Source of the DNA: Oscillospiraceae bacterium
Lineage (GTDB): Bacteria; Bacillota; Clostridia; Oscillospirales; Ruminococcaceae
NCBI GenBank assembly: GCA_016281125.1
Contig: JAEEIA010000098.1
Coordinates: 1 to 64,000, forward strand
DNA length: 64,000 nt
Direction: 5' to 3'
Program-made: the position numbers and the translations under genes
In this document: positions 22,883 through 30,735 of the stretch, piece by piece
Position numbering within the stretch: the first letter of the stretch is position 1
Layout of the letters: each line of letters opens with the position of its first letter
The notes under the pieces: model-generated
Database searches by the model: none
The model's input: the letters and a program-made list of their open reading frames with translations, nothing else
Told to the model about the DNA's origin: nothing

Positions 22883-25391
22883 GCTTTTCAGCCTCCGGTT
22901 GTTTTTTCTTTCGCCTGTATGCCGGTCTGCCGTGCTGCTTGGTTGCGGCATGCTCGGTATAGACCGTGTGCTCAAACATCATGTCTGTGCCGGCATAATC
23001 ATAAGAATGCTTCTGCCTGGGATACTTCGGTCTGCTGCCGCGCTCCGCAATCAGCCGCCAGAGCAGATAGAGCAGCAGTGCGCCCAGTCCGCAGACGGAC
23101 ACAGCGGCGCCCTCTTTCAGCCCCGGTGTGCGGTAACGGAACGTGATGGCGTTGTCGCCCTTTTCGCAGCGCACAGCCATCAGACCGTTGCTGACGCGCT
23201 CAGCAGGCACCGCTTTGCCGTTGACCTCGGCTGTCCAGCCGCTCTCCCACGGAACGCTGAAAAAGACCATCTGCGGCTTTTCCAGGCTGATTGCCGCACG
23301 GAACCCGTAGGAATCATATTCAAAGGAGGAGCAGGTCTGCTCCGCACGCGCCTGACAGTAAGCCGGATACTCTGCCGCGCTCATGCTGCTGACGTCCGGT
23401 GCGGACAGCTCCGTGAGAATATCGCCGTACTGTTCGATCTGCTCGTCTGAGAGCACCAGCGCCTTGAGCAGCACCTTTTCGCCGGTCATCTTGCTGATTG
23501 TATCAAAATCGTTCTGCCGGATATAGGAATCATATGCAATGCCCATCGGGATATAGGCTTCGTTTTCATAGATATAGAAGCCGTTTTCCTTTTTCAGGTA
23601 TCTGAACCCGGGCATTTCATCCAGCGTGAAGCTGTAATCCGTATCATTGTCATCCTTGACCTTGTCAAAATAATATTTGACGCTGAACAGTGCCCGCAGC
23701 GCATAATGCTTCGGCTCCGCGCGGGATGCGACGTCCCGCTGGATATCCAGTGCATCGTAAAAGTCCATGAGCGAGGTCGGCACGATGCTGTGGAAGCAGC
23801 GCATATTGGAATAGCCCCAGAACATCGGATAATTGTCGTAATCCTGCGAAATATCCACGCGGGCAAACTGATGCTCCGGCATCTCCAGCGAAATCTTGCT
23901 GCCGCCGTTGATTGCGGTATCGACAAAGGCCGTCGGAACAGAACTGAGCTCCAGACCGAAATAGACCATACTGACCGTGGAGCACAGGCAGGAGAACACC
24001 GTCATGCAGATCGCCGGGCGGTAAAATCTGCGTGTCCGCGAACGGTACCGGATCGTCAGCGCGGCAAGGTACAGCAGAATCGCGCAGACCGCAGCAGTCA
24101 GCCACAGATACCACGGATATTTTGCGAGCTGGAACCAGACGACTTCGCCCTCCTCCTTGCTCGGGAGCAGAGAGATCAGTGCAAAGCCCAGCAGGAACAG
24201 GAAGCAGACGGTCAGGCCGCCGCGCCATCTGATCTTCGGGTTGTCCAGCGCATAGGCCGTCATCATCGCCATAATGAGAATCGGCATATAGAACCAGCGC
24301 GCATAATACGAGCCGTTCAGCATATAAAATGCGGAATTGAGAATCGGAACGAATGCACAGACCGTGCATATCGCCGTGAGTCTTGTTGCCCAGTGCTTTC
24401 GCTTCTGGGACATGAACGACAGCACACCTGCCATAGAGAACATCGGCAGATAGCCGCCGATCGACGCCCATTTTCCGTAATCGGAGCGGAACAGATTCGG
24501 TCTTGCCGGCAGATCCGGCAGCATGAAGAAGCTCTGGATGATGCGCAGAACGCGCGTGCGGTCGTTGTAAGCGACCATATCCAGCCCCCAGAGAAAGCTC
24601 TTGATCCGGTAATTGTCGATGATCGCCAGTGCCGCGGGCAGCAGCATAAAGCACGCCATGAGCACGCCGATGACCGCCTCCAGCGCAATGCTGAAAAACT
24701 TGCGCAGATCCGCATGGAAATCCTCTGCGGGACAGCGCAGGATAAAGTACAGGATCACAAACACGGCCTGTCCCGTGAAGAAGTAATAATTCAGGATACC
24801 CATGAATGCAACCGTCAGCGCAAAGACGCCGCGGCGGTTCTCATTGACGCGCTGCTCCATCGTAATCAGCAGCAGCGGGAAAAATGCGGTCACATCCTGA
24901 AAATGATTGAAGAAGATGTTATAGATCTGAAAGCCGGAAAAGCTGTACAGCAGCGCGCCGATCAGCGAGGCCTGCTTGCTGCGGACAAACCGCCGGATAT
25001 AGGCATAGGCCGTCAGCGCCGCGACCGCGTGCTTTAAGGCCAGCAGATAGGGGATCATGTACAGCGTCCATTCCTGCGGGAACGGGACGGTCAGCCAGAA
25101 AAACGGACTGCCCAGCAGATAGAACGAATAGGAACCGATGAAATTGGCGCCGAGGTCGGTCAGCCAGTTCCAGCCGAAATTGCCGTGCTGCACCGCATCA
25201 TGCGCGATGTAGTAAAACGGAAGCTGCTGGGAGTTGAAATCGCCGTAATAGATGAAATATCCCTTTGTGAAGATCATGACCGGCACCAGCACCAGCAGCA
25301 TCATGCCGAAGCTGAGCAGAAAAACGGAAAGATACGGCTCGCGCCGTTCCGTCAGCGGTCTTTGCGGCATTCTGCCGCGCGTTCGACCCAT
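22872..25391 (-). CDS. YfhO family multi-pass membrane protein
   Basis: 839 aa. About a dozen N-terminal membrane helices begin SVFLLSFGMMLLVLVPVMIF, and the family motif YYGDFNSQQLPFYY is followed by NFGWNWLTDLGANFIGSYSFYL. A large extracytoplasmic region (residues ~510-770) is followed by a last helix (AVSVCGLGALLLYLLWRL) and a short charged tail. YfhO proteins are GT-C-like and are linked to lipoteichoic acid or lipid-carrier glycosylation in Bacillus. AGGAGGTG and a strong promoter (25433-25461) precede it. The NUDIX gene follows. Confidence 0.92.
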   Translation of the reverse strand: MGRTRGRMPQRPLTERREPYLSVFLLSFGMMLLVLVPVMIFTKGYFIYYGDFNSQQLPFYYIAHDAVQHGNFGWNWLTDLGANFIGSYSFYLLGSPFFWLTVPFPQEWTLYMIPYLLALKHAVAALTAYAYIRRFVRSKQASLIGALLYSFSGFQIYNIFFNHFQDVTAFFPLLLITMEQRVNENRRGVFALTVAFMGILNYYFFTGQAVFVILYFILRCPAEDFHADLRKFFSIALEAVIGVLMACFMLLPAALAIIDNYRIKSFLWGLDMVAYNDRTRVLRIIQSFFMLPDLPARPNLFRSDYGKWASIGGYLPMFSMAGVLSFMSQKRKHWATRLTAICTVCAFVPILNSAFYMLNGSYYARWFYMPILIMAMMTAYALDNPKIRWRGGLTVCFLFLLGFALISLLPSKEEGEVVWFQLAKYPWYLWLTAAVCAILLYLAALTIRYRSRTRRFYRPAICMTVFSCLCSTVSMVYFGLELSSVPTAFVDTAINGGSKISLEMPEHQFARVDISQDYDNYPMFWGYSNMRCFHSIVPTSLMDFYDALDIQRDVASRAEPKHYALRALFSVKYYFDKVKDDNDTDYSFTLDEMPGFRYLKKENGFYIYENEAYIPMGIAYDSYIRQNDFDTISKMTGEKVLLKALVLSDEQIEQYGDILTELSAPDVSSMSAAEYPAYCQARAEQTCSSFEYDSYGFRAAISLEKPQMVFFSVPWESGWTAEVNGKAVPAERVSNGLMAVRCEKGDNAITFRYRTPGLKEGAAVSVCGLGALLLYLLWRLIAERGSRPKYPRQKHSYDYAGTDMMFEHTVYTEHAATKQHGRPAYRRKKKQPEAEKHDS

Positions 25392-25432
25392 TCGGGCACA
25401 CCTCCTCAGAGCAGAAAATACGTTCGCCTATT

Positions 25433-25461
25433 ATTATAGCACAATTATTCGGAAAATGCAA
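25433..25461 (-). promoter_or_regulatory. promoter of yfhO-nudix
   Basis: Minus-strand TTGCAT (25456-25461), 17 bp, TATAAT (25433-25438), with TGC before the -10. Confidence 0.85.
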
Positions 25462-25518
25462 TGGATTTCAGGACGAAAAAGCGCGGGAATTGCTGCCTGA
25501 TCTCATAAAGTGCCTCCG

Positions 25519-25592
25519 GCGGATTCGAAATGGGGACTCCGTCCCCAAACCTCTGCTTAAGGGACATAGTCCCTTAAGAATCCCATTTTGAT
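25519..25592. repeat. palindromic repeat block (copy D)
   Basis: AAATGGGGACTCCGTCCCC here also occurs, with one more A, in copy B read on the minus strand. It is followed by the palindrome TTAAGGGACATAGTCCCTTAA and ATCCCATTTTGATG. No gene is seen between 25392 and 25772. Confidence 0.75.
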
Positions 25593-25624
25593 GAAAACGA
25601 TATATTTACATTCATTTTCTTATC

Positions 25625-25680
25625 GCGGGATTCCAAAGGGATTTATCCCTTTGGCGGGGATTGGTGCGGAGCCCCTCAAC
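25625..25680. repeat. second repeat family, copy 1
   Basis: CGGGATTCCAAAGGGA-N5-TCCCTTTGGC, then GG..TTGG..CGGAGCCC. A second copy is at 36012-36060. The inner stem CCAAAGGGA/TCCCTTTGG is 9 bp. Confidence 0.75.
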
Positions 25681-25772
25681 ACATTCAAAAACCTATCGTA
25701 TTTGCGTGTTTTTCAAGAACAGAATTTCAAAAAAGTGAACCGATGGGGAACTTTTTGGGGTAGAGAGGGTGC

Positions 25773-26774
25773 TCAACCCCTCAACAAGTTATTGAAGAAT
25801 CCGTTGATCCGTTCGTCTACCTGTTTGCGTTCAGCAGAGAAGGTGTGTTGGTAAACTGACTTCAAAACACCGTTGCTTGCCCATCCGCCGCGTTCCATTG
25901 CGTATTTGTCGGGAATGCCGAGCATCAGCATGACACTCGCGTTCAAATGCCGCAGCTGGTGAAACGTGAGATTGTATCCGTTTGCTTTAGTCAGTTTCTT
26001 CAGCTGCTTTGTAATGAAGCGGTAATCCTGCGGAACAATGAAGTCTTCATTACTGCGGTTCGGAACTGCATTGATCAGCGACTGGATGTAAGCCGGAACA
26101 ACAAGCCGTCGAGTAGAGTTGTAGGTCTTGTTCACATCGCGCACAACATCCTTGCCGACGAGAAACAGCTTGCTTCTCTGAATCGTCAGTACGCCGTCCT
26201 TAATATCGCCGAACTGCAAGCCGCGCACTTCGCTGATTCTCAGACTGAGCCACATTGCCAGCAGACACGGCAGCTCAATCTCTGTACCGCGGATCATCTG
26301 AATGACCTGTTCTGCGGTCGGCAGCTCTTTGATGTTCGGAACTTTCGGCGGCAGCGTGACATTGAAATCCGGGCGAACGCCGTACATCTTCAATGCTGCT
26401 ACAATCAGATTCTTTGCTCCAGCAATCGACTTCCGGCTTCTGGTCACCGCATCCTCATTGATCGCTCTCTGCAATGTGAAGCTGTCAACATCCATGATGC
26501 TCTGGAGCCGCGTCTTGAGAATGTTCTCATAACCGTAGACCGTGGACGGCGACAGCACATTCTTCTTACTGTCAATGTAGTCCCGTACTGCCTGTGCGAC
26601 TGTGAATCTGCTCTTAGCCAGCTGCATATTCTGGATGAACTTCGCAGCGAGCATCTCAGCCTGCCAGCGTGTCGGTGCTGTGATCGACTTCTTCTCCTTT
26701 TTACCTTCCTTGTTGATGCCGAGGTAGATCTGAACCCTCCAGTTGCCGGAGGACATCTGTTTTGCATTTGCCAT
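25773..26774 (-). CDS. tyrosine recombinase (phage/ICE-type integrase)
   Basis: 333 aa. N-terminal arm-type domain (NWRVQIYLGINKEGKKEKKSI), core-binding SAM-like domain (~55-150), then the catalytic domain. Arg in LSLRISEVRG, Lys likely in QRSKLFLVG, HxxR in LTFHQLRHLNAS, Trp in ERGGWAS and the nucleophile Tyr in VYQHTF are all present. The protein looks intact. No cargo genes of a complete element lie beside it, so it is either a remnant or a very small element. The upstream region carries inverted repeats over its promoter. Confidence 0.93.
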   Translation of the reverse strand: MANAKQMSSGNWRVQIYLGINKEGKKEKKSITAPTRWQAEMLAAKFIQNMQLAKSRFTVAQAVRDYIDSKKNVLSPSTVYGYENILKTRLQSIMDVDSFTLQRAINEDAVTRSRKSIAGAKNLIVAALKMYGVRPDFNVTLPPKVPNIKELPTAEQVIQMIRGTEIELPCLLAMWLSLRISEVRGLQFGDIKDGVLTIQRSKLFLVGKDVVRDVNKTYNSTRRLVVPAYIQSLINAVPNRSNEDFIVPQDYRFITKQLKKLTKANGYNLTFHQLRHLNASVMLMLGIPDKYAMERGGWASNGVLKSVYQHTFSAERKQVDERINGFFNNLLRG

Positions 26775-26793
26775 AGTATACTCCTTTTCTCAA

Positions 26794-26848
26794 GGCATAC
26801 ACTATAACCCTCACGATATAGTATACACCATCTCCGCGAAAAAGTAAA
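26794..26848 (-). promoter_or_regulatory. integrase promoter with inverted repeats
   Basis: Minus-strand TTTACT (26843-26848), 17 bp, TATACT (26820-26825). The -10 lies in an imperfect dyad, GTGTATACTATA / TATAGTGTATGC (26796-26829). A related GTATACTAT sequence overlaps the start codon at 26772-26780. Confidence 0.7.
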
Positions 26849-26861
26849 GTACTATAAAGGG

Positions 26862-27205
26862 TTACACGCCGACAAACATCAAAAACTTATGATCTTCACT
26901 TGCATCGCTCTGCTGTTCATGCAATACGAATTCCTCCTTTCGTCATTCAAAAGCCTTCTCGTCATCATTCGCATTCATCTACTTGTCAACACACCTCCTG
27001 TTCATCTGGCTGCCGGACTGCGATCATGCTGCATCAAGGAATCGCTCTCCGCTTCGATCATCATCGTTCGATTCTGAAACACAGCAGATGCAAAGCCGAA
27101 ATCAGGTTTATCAAAAAGGGTATCGGGAATGTTCCCGTTTGCGGAGCATAAATCAAAAGCAGCGTAAAAAAATTTTTCAAGTGCTGCTGTACCGGAAATC
27201 GTCAA
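26862..27205 (-). other. string of tiny overlapping ORFs upstream of integrase
   Basis: A 67-codon frame (27002-27205, TTG start, no SD) is followed by several very short frames joined by ATGA or TGATG overlaps. The last is a 20-codon frame, TTG 26924 to stop 26862, with AAAGGAGG 8 nt before it. I recognise none. They could be a decayed excisionase-like gene, leader peptides, or chance. Confidence 0.35.
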
Positions 27206-27291
27206 GTGTCAATGCACTTGCCCAATCCGTTTCGCCTTGCGGGACGGTCTGTTCTGATGAGCCGAAACGGCTTGTCGGAACAGATATTGGG
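27203..27291. other. nested stem-loop structure in non-coding DNA
   Basis: CAAGTG/CACTTG (27203-27220) is followed by an outer stem CCCAAT (27221-27226) / ATTGGG (27286-27291). This encloses two stems: CCGTTTCGC-CTT-GCGGGACGG (27227-27247, with two G-U pairs) and TCTGTTC/GAACAGA (27248-27284), which contains GCCG-AAA-CGGC. CCGTTTCG could also pair with CGAAACGG as an alternative fold. Another stem, TGCGAT.GATCTC / GAGATC..ATCGCA, lies near 27461-27497. The remainder of 26775-27800 has no solid gene. Confidence 0.6.
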
Positions 27292-27650
27292 TAGCACCTA
27301 TCTAAAAGGGCACTTTTTTCGCGGTTTCACTTGATTTTCACATCGGTGTTTGCAGGAAAAATGAGAACTGTCTTTCATTTTTTGAAACAGTCTTTGTGAT
27401 TCGATGTAAAAAAGCACGATAACATAGTGCTTCATTATACATTGATTAACAGTGTGAAGGGTGCGATCGATCTCATTGAAAAGGAGATCACATCGCAACA
27501 AATTAGCGTATGTAAACCGAATGGAAATGATCAAGCGATTTTCTTTTTCAAAGAGTTCGATCTCAACCGAAAAGCCTTTTCATAATTATGAACAGTTGTT
27601 CTCTTCTACGTTATATCAAACATCCGTTCTGATGTCAAGAGGCATAAAGA

Positions 27651-27680
27651 AGGGTGTGCATGTTTCTGCACACCCTTTTT
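27651..27680 (+). terminator. terminator-like hairpin
   Basis: AGGGTGTGCA (27651-27660) / TGCACACCCT (27667-27676), then TTTT. No clear gene ends before it on the plus strand; it could terminate an RNA made from the structured region. Confidence 0.75.
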
Positions 27681-27806
27681 CTGCTCCTATTCTTTTTCAT
27701 GAAATAGGAAATAAGTATGTGATAGAACTGTGAAAGGCCTTCTGAAAGAACAGCATCATCCTAAATATTTTTGAAGGATAAGGCTCAAAACAATACATTC
27801 AGAAAC

Positions 27807-28018
27807 TTATTGATACTCTAAACCCAATATCAGTATTGCACGCCCGTTTTCGGTCATGCGATACTGACTTGGGTGCTTCGCTGCATCCTTGGGAGTTTCC
27901 CAAACCCTTACACATTGTTCAAACATCTCTTTGCAATCAGCTTCTCTGCCTTGAACAATCCGAATACAGCAACCCGGTGAAGCGCTTCCGTCCACTTATC
28001 AATACAATATGCACTCAT
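27807..28018 (-). pseudogene. possible broken small ORF after degV
   Basis: A 36-codon frame starts by ATGA overlap with the degV stop (MSAYCIDKWTEALHRVAVFG...). The region continues in another frame as a protein-like stretch (CVRVWETPKDAAKHPSQYRM, end 27807; its own start would be GTG 27995). The two halves look like one gene split by a frameshift, but I do not recognise the family. It may also be two chance frames. Confidence 0.3.
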
Positions 28019-28860
28019 CGGCGCAAAAACAGCACCCCAAGTGTATTCGGACCGCAATGCGTTGTGACCGTTGCACCTGCTGTGGTTTCAATGATCTCCT
28101 GCACATTCGGCGCAATCATATGTATTGTGTTCTGTACCGAAGCCAGCAGTTCCCCGGAGCAGGCAGTATGTGTAATAAAGATTCTTCTAAGATCAATGTC
28201 ATTCCTGTCAAGCAGTTTATCACGGACATACTGCTGGATCACATTCTCAAAGGAGCCGCGGTATTTTTTTTTCGGAACCATAACGCCATTTTGCACCTCG
28301 ATACACGGTTTCAGATGCAACAGATTTGCGCCGAATTTTGACAGCGCAGAACAACGGCCGCCTTTGTAGAGATAATCAAGGCTGTTTATGATAAAACTTG
28401 CCTCAACCCGTTCTGTCATGTCCGTACAAACTTTAGCGATCTCGGCTGCTGAACAGCCCTGCGCAGCCATTTCCGCAGCTTGCATCACCAGAAAGCCCTG
28501 ACCGGTTGAGAGATTCTGAGAGTCAACAACAAAGCAGTTTTCAAATGATTCAGCCGCCTGTACTGCATTGTGGTGGGTGCTTGAAAATCCGGAACCGATG
28601 TTGATATGAACGATCTGGTATCCCTGCTGATGCCATTTCTCAAATTCATCTCTATAATCTGCGATGTTGACGGCACTGGTTTTCGGGAGCGTACCGGTTC
28701 TTTCAACAAAGTCATAGATGTCCTCTGGCGAGGTATCAACACCGTCGCGCTTGAAAACATCATCATAACTGACATACAGCGGCATGATGCCAATATCGTA
28801 TTTTTTGATGAGCTCCGGCGACAGATCGCAGGTACTGTCTGATAGAACTTTCACTTTCAT
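28015..28860 (-). CDS. DegV family fatty-acid-binding protein
   Basis: 281 aa. Opens MKVKVLSDSTCDLSPELIKKYDIGIMPLYV, the DegV signature. TSAVNIADY and GSGFSSTHHNAVQAAE form the lipid-head pocket. It ends with HTACSGELL and HCGPNTLGVLFL. Related FakB proteins hold a fatty acid and present it to the FakA kinase for phosphorylation, feeding exogenous fatty acids into phospholipids. No fakA is nearby. The ATG overlaps a small upstream membrane ORF by ATGA. Confidence 0.94.
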   Translation of the reverse strand: MKVKVLSDSTCDLSPELIKKYDIGIMPLYVSYDDVFKRDGVDTSPEDIYDFVERTGTLPKTSAVNIADYRDEFEKWHQQGYQIVHINIGSGFSSTHHNAVQAAESFENCFVVDSQNLSTGQGFLVMQAAEMAAQGCSAAEIAKVCTDMTERVEASFIINSLDYLYKGGRCSALSKFGANLLHLKPCIEVQNGVMVPKKKYRGSFENVIQQYVRDKLLDRNDIDLRRIFITHTACSGELLASVQNTIHMIAPNVQEIIETTAGATVTTHCGPNTLGVLFLRR

Positions 28861-29036
28861 TTGTTTCTGTTCCCTTCTGTTTTTTGTTCATTTTCCTGAG
28901 AGATAATATAAATGTAATAATACCCGTACAAAATACAGGCATTGATCACGGCAAGCAGACAAACCAGAATCATGATATTTGCGAGAATCAGCGGCATCTG
29001 CGGAAACAGGATCAGGAGTGCCACGCAAAGAAACAT
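28857..29036 (-). CDS. small two-helix membrane protein upstream of degV
   Basis: 59 aa. Hydrophobic from residue 2 to ~46 (FLCVALLILFPQMPLILANI then MILVCLLAVINACILYGYYY), with a polar tail QENEQKTEGNRNK. The stop overlaps the degV start (ATGA), supporting real translation. The ATG at 29036 has no good SD and the frame is closed just upstream by a stop, so the 5' part may have been lost in a deletion. Function unknown. Confidence 0.5.
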   Translation of the reverse strand: MFLCVALLILFPQMPLILANIMILVCLLAVINACILYGYYYIYIISQENEQKTEGNRNK

Positions 29037-29042
29037 CGTAAT

Positions 29043-29216
29043 ATGATCATCGTGCGGCTGGAGGAGTTAAAAAGCCAGATACGGTCTTTCAAGGATCAGC
29101 AAAAGGAAAGTCTGCGTTTTATTCTGGCGCTGCGTTCATCTGCAAATATCCGGGAGCATTTGCAGCGCAATAAGGAGAAGCTGAACGCAATCGGCATCAG
29201 CCGCGCAAAGAAATAA
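29043..29216 (+). CDS. short ORF, likely gene fragment
   Basis: 57 aa, charged and helical (RLEELKSQIRSFKDQQKESL...NKEKLNAIGISRAKK). No SD precedes the ATG. It abuts head to head the minus-strand small membrane ORF (gap 6 bp), as if two truncated genes were joined. It may be the tail of a lost gene; not recognised. Confidence 0.3.
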   Translation: MIIVRLEELKSQIRSFKDQQKESLRFILALRSSANIREHLQRNKEKLNAIGISRAKK

Positions 29217-29260
29217 AAGAGACCGTCAGCGGTATTTTCGGGGCTGTTCATTGAGGAAGA

Positions 29261-29289
29261 TTGACTTTTTCAGTGCAATACGGTATAAT
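29261..29289 (+). promoter_or_regulatory. promoter of the CDF transporter
   Basis: TTGACT (29261-29266), 17 bp, TATAAT (29284-29289). The ~55-nt leader holds no clear riboswitch. Confidence 0.87.
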
Positions 29290-29351
29290 AAAAAACAAGG
29301 GGCAAATACCTGCGCCCGAATCCTGAGTGTTATAAATGGAGAAGTCCGTCT

Positions 29352-30506
29352 ATGGGAAATCATGAAGCTGAATCGCAGGCATCACCGACAAATGATACCG
29401 CACGGGAGAAAATCATCGTCAGAACCAGTATCATCGGCATCATTGCAAATGTGTTTCTCGCAGCGTTCAAGGCTGTGATCGGTCTGATGACACACTCGAT
29501 CGCCATTGTTCTGGATGCTGTCAACAACATCTCCGACGCGGGAAGTTCGCTGATCACAATCATCGGAACAAAGCTCGCCGGACGCGAGCCGGACAAAAAG
29601 CATCCGTTCGGCTACGGACGAATCGAATATCTGAGCGCAATGGTGATTTCGGTCATTGTTCTGTATGCGGGTATTACTTCGTTCGTGGAATCCGTCAAGA
29701 AGATCATCTCGCCTTCAACGCCGGAGTATTCGGTCGCCTCACTGGTGATTGTCGGCGTTGCGGTCGTTGTGAAGATCGTTCTCGGCAGATATGTCAAGTC
29801 CGTGGGCGAAAAGGTCAATTCGGATTCCCTTGTCAATTCGGGCGCGGATGCAACGCTCGATTCGGTCATTTCCGCATCGACGCTTGTTGCGGCGATTATC
29901 TTTATGCTGACCGGCTTATCGCTGGAAGCATGGCTCGGTGCGGTCATATCGCTTGTGATTATCAGATCGGGCTTTGAGATGCTGAAAGACACAATCTCGC
30001 AGATCCTCGGCGAACGCAATGACCCCGATCTTGCAAAGAGCATCAAGGAAACCGTGACCGGGTTCGAGGGCGTTCAGGGTGCATATGACCTTGTACTGAA
30101 CAATTACGGTCCGGACGCATGGAACGGCTCTGTGCATATTGAAGTGCCCGATACCTATTCTGCCGACAGGATTGACCGGCTCATCCGTGAAATCCAGATG
30201 AGTGTATACAGCAGGCACAAGGTGCTTCTCACTGCGGTCGGTGTCTATTCGGTCAACACGAAGGATGATGAAGCAAGGGCCGTCGAGCAGCGGGTGCGGG
30301 AAATCGTCTTTTCGCATGAACATGTTTTGCAGATGCACGGCTTTTATCTGACAAAAGAAACAAACACGATTCGCTTTGATGTGGTCATCAGCTTCGAAGC
30401 GCCTGACCGCAAAGCCGTGTTTCAGCAGCTTACAGCCGATGTGCAGAAGGAATACCCGGAGCACCGGCTTCAGATCGCTTTGGATACGGATTTTTCAGAA
30501 GCATAA
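29352..30506 (+). CDS. cation diffusion facilitator metal exporter
   Basis: 384 aa. Six membrane helices in the first ~220 residues. The helix-2 metal site is LDAVNNISDAGSS (the D...NN..D form rather than HxxxD) and the helix-5 site SGADATLDSVIS. KHPFGYGRIEYL lies between helices 2 and 3. A long C-terminal cytoplasmic part has two related metal/dimer domains (QGAYDLVLNNYGPDAWNGSV, then HGFYLTKETNTIRF), longer than in FieF. It likely exports Mn, Zn or Fe in exchange for protons. GGAGAAG precedes the ATG. It sits next to the peroxide-type operon, so a redox-metal link is possible. Confidence 0.92.
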   Translation: MGNHEAESQASPTNDTAREKIIVRTSIIGIIANVFLAAFKAVIGLMTHSIAIVLDAVNNISDAGSSLITIIGTKLAGREPDKKHPFGYGRIEYLSAMVISVIVLYAGITSFVESVKKIISPSTPEYSVASLVIVGVAVVVKIVLGRYVKSVGEKVNSDSLVNSGADATLDSVISASTLVAAIIFMLTGLSLEAWLGAVISLVIIRSGFEMLKDTISQILGERNDPDLAKSIKETVTGFEGVQGAYDLVLNNYGPDAWNGSVHIEVPDTYSADRIDRLIREIQMSVYSRHKVLLTAVGVYSVNTKDDEARAVEQRVREIVFSHEHVLQMHGFYLTKETNTIRFDVVISFEAPDRKAVFQQLTADVQKEYPEHRLQIALDTDFSEA

Positions 30507-30513
30507 CAAATAC

Positions 30514-30550
30514 AAAATGGCAAGGGGGAAATGAACCCCTTGTCATTTTT
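30514..30550 (+). terminator. terminator after the CDF gene
   Basis: AAAATGGCAAGGGG / CCCCTTGTCATTTTT stem with a U-rich end on the plus strand. Confidence 0.88.
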
Positions 30551-30572
30551 GTCTTTTTATTGTGCATTCAGA

Positions 30573-30719
30573 TCAGCTTCGCTTATTCTTGCACCAGAAA
30601 TGCCACTTTGGTGCAGGAGGCATCGGTTCATGTTTCAAGAGCGCCTTGATGACGCGGCTGTGCGTAAAGCAGCAGCAGACGATCACTGCACAAATGATGA
30701 TCGGAATAATCCATTTCAT
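30573..30719 (-). CDS. 48-aa Cys-rich membrane peptide after radical SAM gene
   Basis: 48 aa with GGAGG 6 nt before the ATG. One membrane helix with clustered cysteines (IIPIIICAVIVCCCF), then a basic segment and the aromatic/proline tail HEPMPPAPKWHFWC. It starts 16 bp after the radical SAM stop codon and is the last gene of the operon, facing the CDF gene. It could be a membrane partner or a substrate of the radical SAM enzyme; neither is shown. Not recognised as a known family. Confidence 0.65.
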   Translation of the reverse strand: MKWIIPIIICAVIVCCCFTHSRVIKALLKHEPMPPAPKWHFWCKNKRS

Positions 30720-30735
30720 GACATTTTCCTCCTTT

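Noticed and set aside
23706-25037. 443-codon plus-strand frame inside yfhO
   Set aside because: Low-complexity His/Arg/Gln-rich antisense of a clear membrane protein gene.
27240-27290. Hammerhead ribozyme (CTGATGAG followed by CGAAAC)
   Set aside because: The core words are present, but GAAA falls inside the would-be stem II and no matching stem I can be drawn beside a cleavage triplet.
27221-27291. Integron attC site near the integrase
   Set aside because: Ends read CCCAAT/ATTGGG, not the RYYYAAC/GTTRRRY core, and the integrase is phage/ICE-type rather than IntI.
25500-27800. CRISPR array or defence island near the integrase
   Set aside because: Repeats are palindromic, few and unevenly spaced, with no spacers and no cas or defence genes.
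29290-29351. Metal riboswitch before the CDF exporter
   Set aside because: The leader is about 55 nt and has no NiCo or yybP-ykoY-like core that I can see.
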